Shown here piece by piece: positions 1 through 10,790 of a stretch of DNA of 64,000 nt (position 1 is its first letter; the number at the start of each line of letters is the position of its first letter). This DNA is from Terfezia claveryi. Its lineage: Eukaryota > Ascomycota > Pezizomycetes > Pezizales > Pezizaceae. Under the pieces are notes generated by a model. The model was not told the origin of the DNA. It ran no database searches and saw nothing but the letters and a program-made list of their open reading frames with translations. The stretch spans positions 62,001-126,000 of the forward strand of contig WHUX01000105.1 of the NCBI GenBank assembly GCA_015179025.1. Direction: 5' to 3'. Made by a program: the position numbers and the translations under genes.

Positions 1-894
1 CAACAGGATGACGAGCTTCGCAATTGCAGCCGGGGGAGCTGGCGGCCACGAGACAAAGAAAGTACAGCGGCTAAATCCAATGATGACTGCTGTGGATGAC
101 ATAATCCACACCTTGGCAGGTTTGCCGTGGTGAAAGGCGGAGCGCTCCGGGGGGGAGCCGTAAATACAGTGCGCGGCGCAAGGACAACCACCACTACCGA
201 TAGCTTTAGTGTGGGCGAAGGGCATGCGAAGGGCTTCCTTCACTTGCGATATAGAGATAACACGACGTGCGGTACTTGGCTCTGACGGAGACTTTGGCGA
301 TATTTGTAGGCGGGGGCAGGCGGGGACGGCCTACATAGTACGTACATTACACTGCTGCGGGTTATATTAGGGTAACGAGGAACAACAACGCTGCAAGTAA
401 CGCTAGTAGCCGGGCGGGTCCTGGGCTGCAAATATCGGTGCAGCGAGCGGGCAACGAGCGGGCACTCCGAGACTGATCAGGCGCGGATACTGTAGGTACC
501 TGCGGGGAGTGGGATTCTAGTCGGACGACATAGCTGCTGCTGGTACGGCGGGTAACCAACTGCAACTGCAACTGCCCGCACAATCTTGTTTGTTCACCTC
601 GCGAGTATTAATCAAATAGCTGGCCAGGCCTTCACTCCTCTGACAGCTGCAATCTCGGGCCTCACCGCTGACAGAAAGGCACATGGGAGTACAGTAAGTA
701 GGTACTGTACGACTGAATTATTCACAATACAACGAACGACTTTTCCTCCTTGTTCCTACATCCTTGGGCAGTTGTCTCCTCCTCCTTCGCCTCTTCATCC
801 TCCTAAATTTCAGATATAACTGTTCCTGGCCAATTATAGCATTTCACAGTTTGTGCATCCCCTCACACAAGATCTCGACCCTCACGGGTAAACA
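1..894. other. 5' flank of the host gene, no gene recognised
   Basis: No convincing coding region is seen; only short overlapping frames without recognisable domains. A pyrimidine-rich stretch at about 771-806 lies some 90 bases before the ATG at 895, a common layout of fungal core promoters. Promoter function is inference. Confidence 0.4.
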
Positions 895-2382
895 ATGATA
901 CACAAAAACTCATCACATCATAGCATGGGCCTCACCCCCCTTCCCACGACCTACTTCCTGCCTGCAACTCGCATGAGGAGTAGATCTAGGCCGTCTGCCG
1001 CACCACCAGCACCACCACCCTTGGCCATCATCTCCCCAACCTCATGCGCAGTGCTTCCCACAGACATAGCAACCATTCCAGAAACCGTCCCAGCTATGCA
1101 CACGGCTGGCAAACCCTACGCGCGCGCCCCTAGCAGTCCAACCAAGACTCGCTCTCGCTGTCGTCCAGGTAGCTGGCCATCAAGCCGACCCCGCTCCCAG
1201 TGGAAACCACTCCCTGACCCTGTAGCGCTTGAGCATGACCTCCAGCAGGGCCAGCCAGCGGGGGAAGATGCAGACTTATTGGACGTTATTGTTGTTAGGC
1301 CGAGGCCTCCGGGTGGGACTGTTGAAGGGACCGGTCAAGCAGAAGGCTATACATGTGGGAATGGGCAAGGAGTACCTATAGACATGCCATGGCCAGTGTT
1401 TACCCAAAACTCGAATTCGCCGCCAATGAGTCCATTGTCCCCACCGCCGTCGGAATTGGAGGATTATATTCCTAGCTTTGCGCCGCTTAAAACTAGGGTA
1501 GCTACAACTATTACGGTATCCACAAAAACCAAGGCAGCATATTCAGATATCAGTGATGCACGAGCACAAGTGGAGGCGCAAGTGGCGGAGAATTTGACTC
1601 GCTCTCCCACATCTACTTTTCCTGTCTCTTCTCTTCCTCCACAGCCCACATGTGTACGCAGCAGTAGTCCAACCCTTACCCGTCGCCCTGTGAACCACAG
1701 AGCCAAGCCCAGTTCTAACAATAATGATGATAATAACGAACCTACGACCACCTCGCGAGCACGAACCCGTTCCCGCACAGGGTGCATATGGCTTGGGAAC
1801 AGAGTGGATGATTCCACTCCCTCACCAACTCCGGAAGGCCTACCCAGCGGAAAATTCGCGAAGTGGACGCCATCCAAAAATACCACCGCGCTCTATAAAG
1901 CCGCAGTGAGGCTGCGGAAGAGCGGTGCACCGTACCCCAGAATCCCAGAGTGGTTGGGGATGTCTGAGGCGGTTGGAACGGTCGCGATTTTTGAGAAGGG
2001 GGTGAAGGGGGGTAATGATGTGTTACACCCCAAAGAAGGAGGGACGGAGGCTGCGGGAGAAGCAGGGAGCGGCCGGAATATGCACGTGGGAGGGGAGGTG
2101 GAGGCACAGCAGAGATTGAAGATGCTGAGAAAAGCGAAGGGGGGTACTGCTTTTATGATTGAGGAGGGATATATGTGTGCGGATGAGGAAGGCTCGAACA
2201 CCCTGAGGCAAGCAGTGGTTTGTGAGGGCCCCCCCCCGAATCTGAATACGGCCATACCCTCTCTGGCCAGGAATTGCGGTACGAAGACATGTTACTCGAG
2301 GAAGCAGAACTCGACCGGGATAACCCCTATCAATGGCTTACGATGTGGAATACAGAACGAAATAAGCGTGAAGGGTGTATGA
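895..2382 (+). CDS. N-terminal part of a large low-complexity protein, unknown function
   Basis: Open frame of 495 codons from an ATG in good context (A at -3). The protein is rich in Pro, Ser, Thr and Arg, with a basic stretch near residues 285-300 and a better ordered part around residues 325-355 (motif KFAKWTPSKNTTALYKAA). No catalytic motif, signal peptide or membrane segment is visible. The natural reading probably leaves this frame at the C9 run at 2229-2237: downstream, frame 3 is open from 2226 and continues as coding-like sequence for 800 codons, while this frame runs only 48 more codons of unlike composition. The two frames would give one protein of about 1250 residues if the run differed by one base, or if an intron bridged it. 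I do not recognise the family; it could be a lineage-specific fungal protein. Confidence 0.5.
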   Translation: MIHKNSSHHSMGLTPLPTTYFLPATRMRSRSRPSAAPPAPPPLAIISPTSCAVLPTDIATIPETVPAMHTAGKPYARAPSSPTKTRSRCRPGSWPSSRPRSQWKPLPDPVALEHDLQQGQPAGEDADLLDVIVVRPRPPGGTVEGTGQAEGYTCGNGQGVPIDMPWPVFTQNSNSPPMSPLSPPPSELEDYIPSFAPLKTRVATTITVSTKTKAAYSDISDARAQVEAQVAENLTRSPTSTFPVSSLPPQPTCVRSSSPTLTRRPVNHRAKPSSNNNDDNNEPTTTSRARTRSRTGCIWLGNRVDDSTPSPTPEGLPSGKFAKWTPSKNTTALYKAAVRLRKSGAPYPRIPEWLGMSEAVGTVAIFEKGVKGGNDVLHPKEGGTEAAGEAGSGRNMHVGGEVEAQQRLKMLRKAKGGTAFMIEEGYMCADEEGSNTLRQAVVCEGPPPNLNTAIPSLARNCGTKTCYSRKQNSTGITPINGLRCGIQNEISVKGV

Positions 2383-4652
2383 TTGATAAGCCGCATGTAC
2401 ATGCACCTCCGCCGAAGCAGGATGAGGGGGAAATTGAGCTTGATGGTGGAAGGGAGAGCTGGGTGACCTGGGCGGATGAAATAGAGACTATCCTCAGCCG
2501 GGATGAGGAGGAGATTACCGGGATGAACGGTAGGAGGTGTAGAGACAGCGGGGGTGTGAAGGGAAGGAGAGGGGCTGGGGAGACAGAGGTGAAGAAGATG
2601 AAGATGTGGACTGAGGTGGTGGAGATACAGCAAACGGGGTATGAAAATGCGCGGTTGCAAGATGTGGAGGCAAATGGGCAAATGCAGGAAAAGAAGGAAT
2701 GGGATAAAACGGAACACCTCCCGAATCAGGAGGTATATTCAGGAAATGAGCCAGAGACTGCGCAAGGCAACACAAACCTCAATGCTGCTTGTTACAATAT
2801 GACTCGCGCTATACTCCCCCGCCACCATCGCCACGAGCCCGACTCGCACAGGGAAGATATTGGCTCAGACAATATCTCTCTGCCTCTCTTGCAAGGCGCA
2901 GCCTGGCTGCATAACAGGGAGAAATCTGGGCCAAAGCAGATACGATTGGAAGGTAAGAAAACTAGGATTCTCACAAAGGGGGAAAAGTTGGGTCGCAGGC
3001 CACGCGAGAGAAGACATAAGTTGCGGGTCGTGGTCAAGGGTGACATGGGAGTTAACGATGAGGAAAGGGTTTGGGGTAGTGCTGATAAAGAAGCGCGGGG
3101 TAGGAGCTTGATAGTTGATGAATTTTCGTCAATGGTCCCCGGGGTAGAAGGTGAAGGCTATGGCTATCGGAGAGGGGAAAATGGGGATGGGCACGGAGGA
3201 GGGGATGGATATGAGTGTGAAGAGGAGGGGGAGTGGGAATCTAGTGATGTTGACATGGGGGAATGTGATAATCGCGGTTATTATGATGATGATGAGGAGG
3301 AGGATGGTGAGGGATTCTTGTCGGAGGAGGTACTAGGGGAAAATACATCTCCTGCTGGAGATCCGGGAAAGTCGTCACCACCACTATTGCGGGGACTAAA
3401 GGCCTTGCCGGGATCGCAACGAAAAATTCTATCCTCGTCAATCACCCGCATTGCTTCTGAAAGCGCAGAGGAGGTGGATACAGACATAGATATTTCCTCC
3501 GATGGTAGTGAGGGCAGAGCTAGGCATGATGATGACAACCCTGTCTCATCCAAACTGACGAATGACTCCGCAGAAGCGCATAGGTTACAAATTGAACAAC
3601 TCCTAGAGGAAGAATCCCTAGTCACGTATCTCACGAGGGCAGGACATGCCATGAGAAGTGTTGAATTACATGCTACCGCAATTACCAAGTCTACCACACA
3701 GCAGGAGCCAGATATGGAGATGCCCGATGCTGATGGTCAGGGTGGTCAAACGCGCTTCAGTCGAGGGAACAATACCACCGGTGGCGCCGCGGAGAAGGAT
3801 TTGTCAGTGCATTGGGGTTCCGCGGAGGTTGTGCGTAAGGGGAAGGGAAAAGAGATACTTCTCCCAGCGCGGAAAAGGCTTAAGCGAGTACATTCAACAG
3901 TTAACAGGGTTATTACGGATTTCTCCTCCGAGAGTAGCGATGATGTGAGTCGAGCTCCCAAGCCCTCTACAACCCCACCTGCCCTCCGGATGGGGGAAGA
4001 ATCCCTAGATACCCGTGGGAGCCTCATGCCAGGGGTGGAACGTACTAGTGAGGTAAGACACCAGCGACGCGATGACAACAATATAGTTCATAGAAGGATT
4101 CCTGCCCGTTGCGAAGAAGAAGGGGAGGAGGAGCGAGTGAACGATGACCGCCTCCTGCAACGGGAGGCGATATTCAAGCTTCAAAAACGGAAGAGGAGGG
4201 AAAGGAGGGAGATTGAGCGAGTGAGGCAGGGCAGAAATAGGGAGGAACAAGTTTGTAGAGAGAAGAGAATGGGGTTTCAAAGGCACGAGGAACAAACGAA
4301 GCTTGATTTGTGTCCAAAGGCATCTTTAGAGATTCCGAGCTGGATTAAGTCTATGAGGAAGGTCCCTCGTACCATCAATGGCACTATTGCTCCCGGGGGT
4401 TTGCGGTGTCGGCAGGCATCCACAACCACTACCACGTTGGTACAGATGGGAAAGCCAGTCATGGTACACGCTTCTACAAACACCGAAGCTGGGGAACATG
4501 TTGTATCCCCGGCCTTCTTATCCGATGGAGGAAACCCAGCGGGCTGTGAACATTATGATACTGATTTCTACTCCGACTCAGACTCCCATGACGTTGATGC
4601 AGGCGAGGGTAATGCTGATTGGCGAACACATTCATCCGCCCCCGAGGCTTAA
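2226..4652 (+). CDS. C-terminal part of the same low-complexity protein (frame 3)
   Basis: Open from 2226 to the stop at 4650-4652; the first in-frame ATG is at 2289, so no strong independent start is evident. The sequence is highly charged: acidic blocks (DDDEEEDGEGFLSEE near 3280-3330), Ser/Asp tracts (DIDISSDGSEG; TDFSSESSDDVS), and a basic, probably coiled-coil stretch near 4150-4290 (KLQKRKRRERREIERVRQG). A more conserved-looking block follows (SWIKSMRKVPRTINGTIAPG, about 4340-4400), then an acidic tail. Alternating acidic and basic disordered segments suggest a nuclear, chromatin- or nucleic-acid-associated protein, but that is inference. It joins the upstream frame at the C9 run. No RIP-like stops occur, in contrast to the transposons nearby. 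Confidence 0.5.
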   Translation, partial: GPPPESEYGHTLSGQELRYEDMLLEEAELDRDNPYQWLTMWNTERNKREGCMIDKPHVHAPPPKQDEGEIELDGGRESWVTWADEIETILSRDEEEITGMNGRRCRDSGGVKGRRGAGETEVKKMKMWTEVVEIQQTGYENARLQDVEANGQMQEKKEWDKTEHLPNQEVYSGNEPETAQGNTNLNAACYNMTRAILPRHHRHEPDSHREDIGSDNISLPLLQGAAWLHNREKSGPKQIRLEGKKTRILTKGEKLGRRPRERRHKLRVVVKGDMGVNDEERVWGSADKEARGRSLIVDEFSSMVPGVEGEGYGYRRGENGDGHGGGDGYECEEEGEWESSDVDMGECDNRGYYDDDEEEDGEGFLSEEVLGENTSPAGDPGKSSPPLLRGLKALPGSQRKILSSSITRIASESAEEVDTDIDISSDGSEGRARHDDDNPVSSKLTNDSAEAHRLQIEQLLEEESLVTYLTRAGHAMRSVELHATAITKSTTQQEPDMEMPDADGQGGQTRFSRGNNTTGGAAEKDLSVHWGSAEVVRKGKGKEILLPARKRLKRVHSTVNRVITDFSSESSDDVSRAPKPSTTPPALRMGEESLDTRGSLMPGVERTSEVRHQRRDDNNIVHRRIPARCEEEGEEERVNDDRLLQREAIFKLQKRKRRERREIERVRQGRNREEQVCREKRMGFQRHEEQTKLDLCPKASLEIPSWIKSMRKVPRTINGTIAPGGLRCRQASTTTTTLVQMGKPVMVHASTNTEAGEHVVSPAFLSDGGNPAGCEHYDTDFYSDSDSHDVDAGEGNADWRTHSSAPEA

Positions 4653-6046
4653 TATGTTATTACTGCTCCTGAGATGGAGTCGGAAGATTAGCCAGATCCA
4701 AACCTCAAGTTGTACAATCCTGGATGATGACACTCCTAGGGAGGAAGGTGGATGGCAGGACGTCAGAGATTGATGTAGGTGGAGAGGGAAGATGTTGCTT
4801 GGACAGTAAAGGAGGGCGGGATAAGACACTGAGTAAAGTCTGTGGCATGAGGGGAAGAGTAACCTTAGCCGTGGTAAGCGGTTGATTTGTCTTTTGATGG
4901 TTGAGCATGCGTGACGGGATGGCAGGGAGGGAGTGGTTGGAAGGTTGAGTAGTTTCATACTACCCAATACTGAATCTACTAATGACGGGCTATGGTTGTG
5001 CCCCCTTGACTGAAGCTATATGTAGGCACATAGATGGAGGTTGGGTTCTGGAGGACATAGTTTGGTATTTTAGTTAGTAAGAAATTCCTGTGTTTCTCTG
5101 GATTATAAGTAACTAGTTATTCTTTTTTCTTTCTTTCTTTTTTCTTTCTTGTTTTCAATATCTCATTACTTTTTGAAAATTCAAGTTTATATAACGTATG
5201 AGGAGAGACCGCAGGCAAAGAGAGGGTCCTCCGCTTTTCCCAATCGTGAATGTCCATGCCCTCTGCGGGCTCCGAGCTGTGACAATGTATGCCAGACCTT
5301 TTTGATCCCCCGGTTGCTCCACGTTCCTATGTTCAATCCTGAAGGCTTGACAATTCTGGCCGGTGTGACAAGCGGTTTTGCTGATAGCGTCAAGTATAAG
5401 CTCTAGTACTCATATAAGGTAAAACAAGTACCAGGGTGCAGAGCTCGTATGCAAGGTCGCGGCCACTACGAGGAGACATTTCCAACCCAAGGGCTTGCTG
5501 CTTTGCAAAAGTAAGAAGATACGATATCATACTCCCACCACCGACTACATACCACACAGCAACAGGTCGGAACTCTATACAACCAGAGCAGCTGTGAACT
5601 ATGTAACGTATCCGGCAGGGCTAAGAGAGAGGGCTCTCTCTTACTTCCTACCCACGGCAAGAATATATCCACTCAGGCCTCGGTTTAATAACCACAGCGA
5701 GTCCTTGCCCCTTACTTGAACTTGCGAGCCCTTCTTCACGCAGACACCTAGGTCGCTAGCATGTAGCATATATGCAGCGTTACGGTAGTAGCGTAAATAA
5801 TTTCAGAGAATGAACAATTTTCTACATCACAGTTGGCAGTTTGCAACCATCATACGAGGATCTGCAACAGTATTGTAATGATTTTTTTTCTTGCCTTCAC
5901 GAGTTCTTTCGAGAGTGTTTTCTGTCTTTAACCTTTAGATCACCCTCAACCCTATCAAAAACTTGCAATCGCCCCCCGACGGACCTACTTGGGCGTTCAG
6001 GCGTGAGGGTAGGAGATGGCCAGCATCCAAGAGCGTTTCAGTAGCG
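4653..6046. other. 3' flank and intergenic region
   Basis: No gene, tRNA or rRNA is recognised. There is a long pyrimidine tract (CTTT repeats) at about 5121-5155. Short frames here lack domains. Confidence 0.4.
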
Positions 6047-6060
6047 CCCCCCCCCCCCCC
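6047..6060. repeat. C14 homopolymer
   Basis: Fourteen consecutive C, then G and CCCC. It lies just left of the AT-rich Gypsy-H remnant and may mark its truncation point; the length may be unreliable in an assembly. Confidence 0.7.
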
Positions 6061-6140
6061 GCCCCGGGTCAGCGAATATCCCGTGAGAAATCCATTGACG
6101 TCCAAGGAATTCTAGCCAGAGACAAGCTCAAGCGGAATGA

Positions 6141-6228
6141 GAAAACATAAAGAGAAGAATAATACCCTGATGATAGTGGAGAAATAGAAAACATAAAGAG
6201 AAGAATAATACCCTGATGATAGTGGAGA
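6141..6228 (+). repeat. 46-bp direct repeat, two units
   Basis: Unit starts GAAAACATAAAGAGAAG and contains ACCCTGATGATAGTGGAGA; copies at 6141-6186 and from 6187. It lies at the start of the Gypsy-H gag region and encodes an acidic Asp/Ser segment. Confidence 0.8.
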
Positions 6229-6836
6229 TGATAGCTCAGGCTCTGATAAGACATTATCAGTTACAAGTCAAACTCTAAAAAGAAAACCTAAACAAGGAAA
6301 ATCAGTTGAATACTAGCAATGGGAATCTATAATGGGAATAGTTACAATGGGTAACTATAAAGCAACAAATGTTTTAAAAGAAATAAAGATTGATCTACCA
6401 GAAAAAATAAGATAAGAAGACAAAAAATGGCAAGACTTACAATATTTTGACTCTTATACTACAGCAATGTAATGTTGGTTGGTTATTAAAGGAATAGATT
6501 TAGAAGGTGCTTCAGCTTTGGAAATTGTTAGATTTAGAATGGAAGGAAGTACGCTCACTACTTATAATTAATTCCTAAGAAAGAAAGGAAAGAATGTGAC
6601 ATTCTTTAGATTCATACTAGTGCTAAGGAATTTTCTAATACCCTCCACTAGTAAGGACATTTTGTAAAAATGATAGGAGATGGCTACACTATACAAGGAC
6701 GGATATCATATAAGAATTAAACAGTTCACTAATTAGCTTACTGAAATGTAAATTAAATTAATTGACAAAGATGGCAAACAATCAATATTGCAGGAAGTAA
6801 AAAAAAGAAAGTTTCTTAATTACCTGCTATCATATA
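6229..6836 (+). pseudogene. gag: Gypsy-H gag, 5' part
   Basis: Interrupted frame with retrotransposon Gag features: a segment like NVTFFRFILVLRNFLIPSTS (about 6590-6650) and later IKQFTNQLTEMQIKLID, with several TAA/TAG stops, most at expected Gln positions. The reading stops at 6836, where the pogo-like element inserted at a TA, and resumes at 8699. Structural protein of the virus-like particle; inactive here. Confidence 0.65.
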
Positions 6837-6882
6837 CTGGGAAAACTGGTGAATAAGAGACCATGTCGGTTTTTGAGACATT
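6837..6882. repeat. Left TIR of the pogo-like element
   Basis: Matches the reverse complement of 8651-8696 with only two or three mismatches near the tip. Confidence 0.9.
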
Positions 6883-6928
6883 TCTAATTACAAAGTGCAC
6901 TAATACTAATTCTACCTGAATCTGTTGC

Positions 6929-8508
6929 TTAGACAGGGGGCTCTACATGAATACCGTCTGTAGCCTCTACTATATACTCAACCTCTTTATCAGACCCCAA
7001 CGCATCATCTATCTGCCATGGCCCTACCGTAATATCTAGGAGGCTACGCACATAAAGCTTTGTATCTTCAGTCCCATCAAGAGATAAAGAAATACCTACC
7101 TGTTTAAAAGACTTAATGATACTCTCTTTTTTCTCTGTATGTAACCAAAGCCATGCTTGTCCAACAGCTTCAGTTATGAGAATGCGTCGACAACCAACAC
7201 TCTCATCTGTTTCCCCAACTACTTCCAACTTTTCCTCTAAAATATCCACAATTTTATCCTTAACTAGCTTGTTAAGAATTGTATCTATAGGCTGAACATA
7301 TCTTGTACAGCCATCTGGAATATATACTGGAATGATATGTCACTCTTTCATAGCATTCAGGACCTTCTTAGTTTTTTGACTACTAAAAACATCTAATACT
7401 ACTAAGCGTTCAGGTTGCGGTAGCTCTAATGTAGAAGAGGTAGTTCCGCAAATATCATGCTGAATCCATTTCATAGTAATCTCTTCATTACTATATGCTG
7501 TAGAATTGAAGAAGACCATAACACCAGGATGGTATTTCTTTCGTTCTTCTTTCCGAGGCTGCTGCTCAACAGTAGAACTGCCATGGAATACCAAGATTGG
7601 CTTATATCGGAGTTCTCCATCAGCACAGGCAGTGATCATGAGAGTTGCTTGTCGTTTTGTCCAAGAGGTATGCTCAGTGTGAATGAAAACAGTAGTTGTG
7701 CTTTTAGTATCAAATGTACGATTTTGTAGGAACTCAAAAGGTAATGGTGTCTAGTCCATGTTATAGATATATTGAGGTGGGAATCGATTGTGTTGTTAAG
7801 ATCTTGCTGGTGGTTGAGATTTTCGTCGTATTTCTTGTAGAAAGGTTTGTATTGCCTTTGCCTTATCATCCGGAGCATCTTGTCCAACTTTGGTTTTTAC
7901 CCACCATGAAATGCTCCATCGCTCACAAAACCCTTCAAACCACCCATTAGAGAATGTACATGGATAACGCTTCTTATTTGCAGCATCCACTCTAACTTCC
8001 TCTCGCTCTTCAAATATCTTCTTTCCTTCTTGTATAAACCAACGCTGTCCTACAGGCTTTCCTTGCTTCCGAATAGCTATAAAGCGAGTATGTAGCACTG
8101 CCTTCATCTCATGCCAAACACCTTTAGGCGGCCTTTCTACCTGCCTCGAACCTTTCTGTACTGCTACTATTTTAGCTTCCTGCTCCTTCCAGTGCAGTAG
8201 CATTGGCTTTGTAATATTAAGCTCTTGAGAGACCCCTTCCAATTATATCAGCCAATGCCTATATTAACTGAGTCCATTTGGCACCTACATCCTATGCTTG
8301 CCGGTATCTTTGCTTTTGTTTTCGGATCTATGTGGGACTTTTGGAGTATGCTTAATGCCTTGAGTTTAAACTCTCTTATATATAACTTTCTTCTGCTACT
8401 CCATAACCTCCGGTTCAGAGAATTGACACTTCTAGGTTGTAGAGTAGTAGATTTGCCCTTAAGCCCTGGTCGGGTGGACTTAGTAGCTGAGCTTAGAATT
8501 GTAGACAT
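6929..8508 (-). pseudogene. pogo/Fot1-like transposase, broken
   Basis: Read right to left: a basic N-terminus (8508-8248), then in another frame a helix-turn-helix (NITKPMLLHWKEQE) and a CENP-B/Tc5-type second domain (WFIQEGKKIFEE; FSNGWFEGFCERWSIS). The DDE_1 catalytic part follows: first Asp in NMD followed by a TAG stop and TPLPFEF (about 7760), TKRQATLMITACADGE, second Asp region LVVLDVFSSQKTKK (about 7400), and the family hallmark DGCTRYVQPID near 7290-7320, which includes the third acidic position. At least one frameshift and several stops, at Gln positions, disrupt it. It would have cut and pasted the element at TA sites. The assignment is firm; the exact pogo subfamily is not determined. 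Confidence 0.85.
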
Positions 8509-8650
8509 TATTGGGTATTGGAATATTGAACTTTAATCTGATAATGTCGATAATACGTACTTACATTTTTCCTTTTCCTCCTAACTACTGTGTTGACCAT
8601 GTTGCCAACTTGTCATGTTGAGATCTTGCCCAGTTGCATGGTGGCTTGCA

Positions 8651-8696
8651 GATGTCTCAAAAACCGACATGGTCTCTTATTCACCAGTTTTCCTGG
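8651..8696. repeat. Right TIR of the pogo-like element
   Basis: Inverted copy of 6837-6882, followed by the duplicated TA at 8697-8698. Confidence 0.9.
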
Positions 8697-8698
8697 TA

Positions 8699-9177
8699 TA
8701 TCAGCTACATTAATTCCTTTAATTAAAGAACAATAGTTATATAATCAGCTTATGCATCAAGTGGAGTCATATGAAGCTTTAAAGAAAGATATTGCTTCAC
8801 TACCTATACCAAATACATCCTAATAACAATACCCTCAGAATGAAAATTAGAGTCATAGTCCATACAGAGACCAGAATCAATAACAAAAAACAGGATCTAA
8901 TCCTAGTAGCAATCCCAACACCAAACCTAATACAGAAAAATGGAAGGACTCAGATTGGGACACCATTACAAAAAAATTGGATCAGAAGATAAAGATGCAA
9001 TTAATTAGAGACAAGAAATGTCTATAGTATTGGAACTCTGGACACTCCTATAAGGACTATAGGAAACAACAAAATAAGGTACTCATGTATACAGCCACAC
9101 AAGATTTAGCTATAACAATAGCTACTAAGAACAAAAACAATAAAGATAAAATTAAGGAATTACCCTTGTCAAGATAG
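8699..9177 (+). pseudogene. gag: Gypsy-H gag, 3' part with decayed zinc knuckle
   Basis: Continues the Gag frame after the pogo insertion (ESYEALKKDIASLPIPN, about 8765-8815), then a linker rich in Asn, Pro and Gln and the remains of a CCHC knuckle near 9015-9060, in which two Cys codons read as Tyr (TGT to TAT) and a Gln codon as TAG. These are C-to-T and G-to-A changes on the same gene, as RIP produces. Confidence 0.65.
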
Positions 9178-10790
9178 GTACCAGATTTTAGTAAAGTATT
9201 TGTTAAAGCTAATAAACACCCTGTACTAGCTTTAATTGATCTTCAAACGAAAGGAGAAGACTTAATTAATTCTCAATTTGTACACCTATACAAAATACCA
9301 ACTAAAAGTATTAAGAAGAAATTATTAAGCACTGCAATTAAAGGCTTAAAAGGAATAATAGACAAATCTTGTACTATTAAACTTAATTGGATAGGTTTGT
9401 AGAAGAACGAACATTCTATGTAGCTCATTTAACTAGATGGGATATGATATTAGGAGAACCTACTCTTACCAAAGTGTGAGCAATAATTCCTGCCCATTAG
9501 GAACCAATTACTATCTAACCAAAAAATATTTCTTGATTCCAGCTAAGTGTATAGAAGGGATTTAGAACCATAGTGAATGGTATAAGATTAGCATATATAC
9601 AGGTTAACTGTGAATTAGTTGCAGATTATAGTGAACCAGATAATTGGGAAAATATTAGTGATGTAGAAGATACCAATTCAAAAAGAGAACTTATGATAGC
9701 TGTTTCTATAGTACAGAAACAATTTAATCCTGTAATGGAGTTTCCCTTATTATTTCCCAAGACAATTCTATGGGAATTACCCCCATAAAGAAAGATTAAT
9801 CACTCTATCAAACCAAAAGTCAGAGCTACTTAAATACCAAAATGGCGACCTTTAAGTCATTGATTTAGACAACAAATCCATAACAAATTAGTTGAAGAAG
9901 AAGCATCAGATTGCATATACAAAGTAGAAAATAATACAAATACTATAGTCATGTTCACAATCCCTAAATAAGATAAACCAGAAGAAGCCAGATACATTAA
10001 TGACTATTAAAACTGCAATTTAGCTATCGAACCAGATGATACCCTATTGCCAGATATTAATGAAGCAATTGAACTAGTAATGGAGAATCTCATTTAGATT
10101 AAGCTCGACTTAGCTGATGGATTTTTTAATATTAGGAATAATAAAAAATCTGAGCAATACTCTACCTTTTTATATCATATAGGATATTTTAGAAGTAGAG
10201 TTATGCAACAAAGGGGTTATAATATACCAGCTACTATGGTTTACATTATATATGAAATTTTTAAGGACATGGTCTATAAAAATTTAATTATCTATATTGA
10301 TGATATTATTATATTTTTCAAAACATATGAAGAACATATAGAATTACTGAAGAAAGTACTTTAATATCTATAAGATGAGAAATTCTATCTCAAAGAATGC
10401 AAATGCCAGTTTTTTACTCTAAGATTGGAAATTTTAGAACATGTTTTGATATTAAATGGATTATATGTAGACCTAAAGAAGAAGACTACTATATTAATAT
10501 TTCCAACTTCTACATGAAAAAAAGATCTTAAAGGATTCCTTGAAATTGTAAATTATCTCAGCAGATTTATTCCTAACTTGGTATCATATGCAAGCACCCT
10601 GTCAGAACTGTAAGGAGAAATGAAGAAATGGAAATGGACAGATACTCATAACATAGCATTTAAAAAACTTAAGGAACTTATGAATTTCCCACATATTTTA
10701 AAACCCTAGAATAATGAATCTACTGAACCTAAATATTTAGTATGTAATGCTAGTGACATAGAACTAGAATTATGGATAGGTCAAGGACCA
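9178..10790 (+). pseudogene. pol: Gypsy-H protease and reverse transcriptase
   Basis: Protease-like part at 9210-9480 (VLALIDLQTKGEDLINSQF, an atypical active-site loop) and RT at about 9840-10600: motif A as KLDLADGFFNI, the catalytic YIDDIIIF (about 10297-10320), then LKGFLEIVNYLSRFIPNL. Stops lie where Gln or Trp is expected in the family. The YIDD box is intact but the frame is interrupted repeatedly, so no functional RT is expected. Confidence 0.8.

Larger units (their letters stand above)
6837..8696 (-). mobile_element. pogo/Fot1-like DNA transposon (Tc1-mariner superfamily)
   Basis: About 1.86 kb, bounded by near-identical terminal inverted repeats of about 46 bp (6837-6882 and 8651-8696; core GAGACCATGTCGGTTTTTGA) and a TA target duplication (6835-6836, 8697-8698). 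It carries a decayed minus-strand transposase with a CENP-B-type helix-turn-helix and a DDE_1-type domain. It splits the Gypsy-H gag, so it is younger than that element. The stops show it is inactive. Confidence 0.9.

Noticed and set aside
1464..1886. Minus-strand frames opposite the host gene (also 1742-2107, 2292-2717, 3281-3697)
   Set aside because: Composition mirrors the plus-strand low-complexity coding sequence and no domains are seen; shadows.
4653..6046. tRNA or 5S rRNA genes in the intergenic stretch
   Set aside because: No cloverleaf with matching arms or A/B box pair could be recognised by eye.
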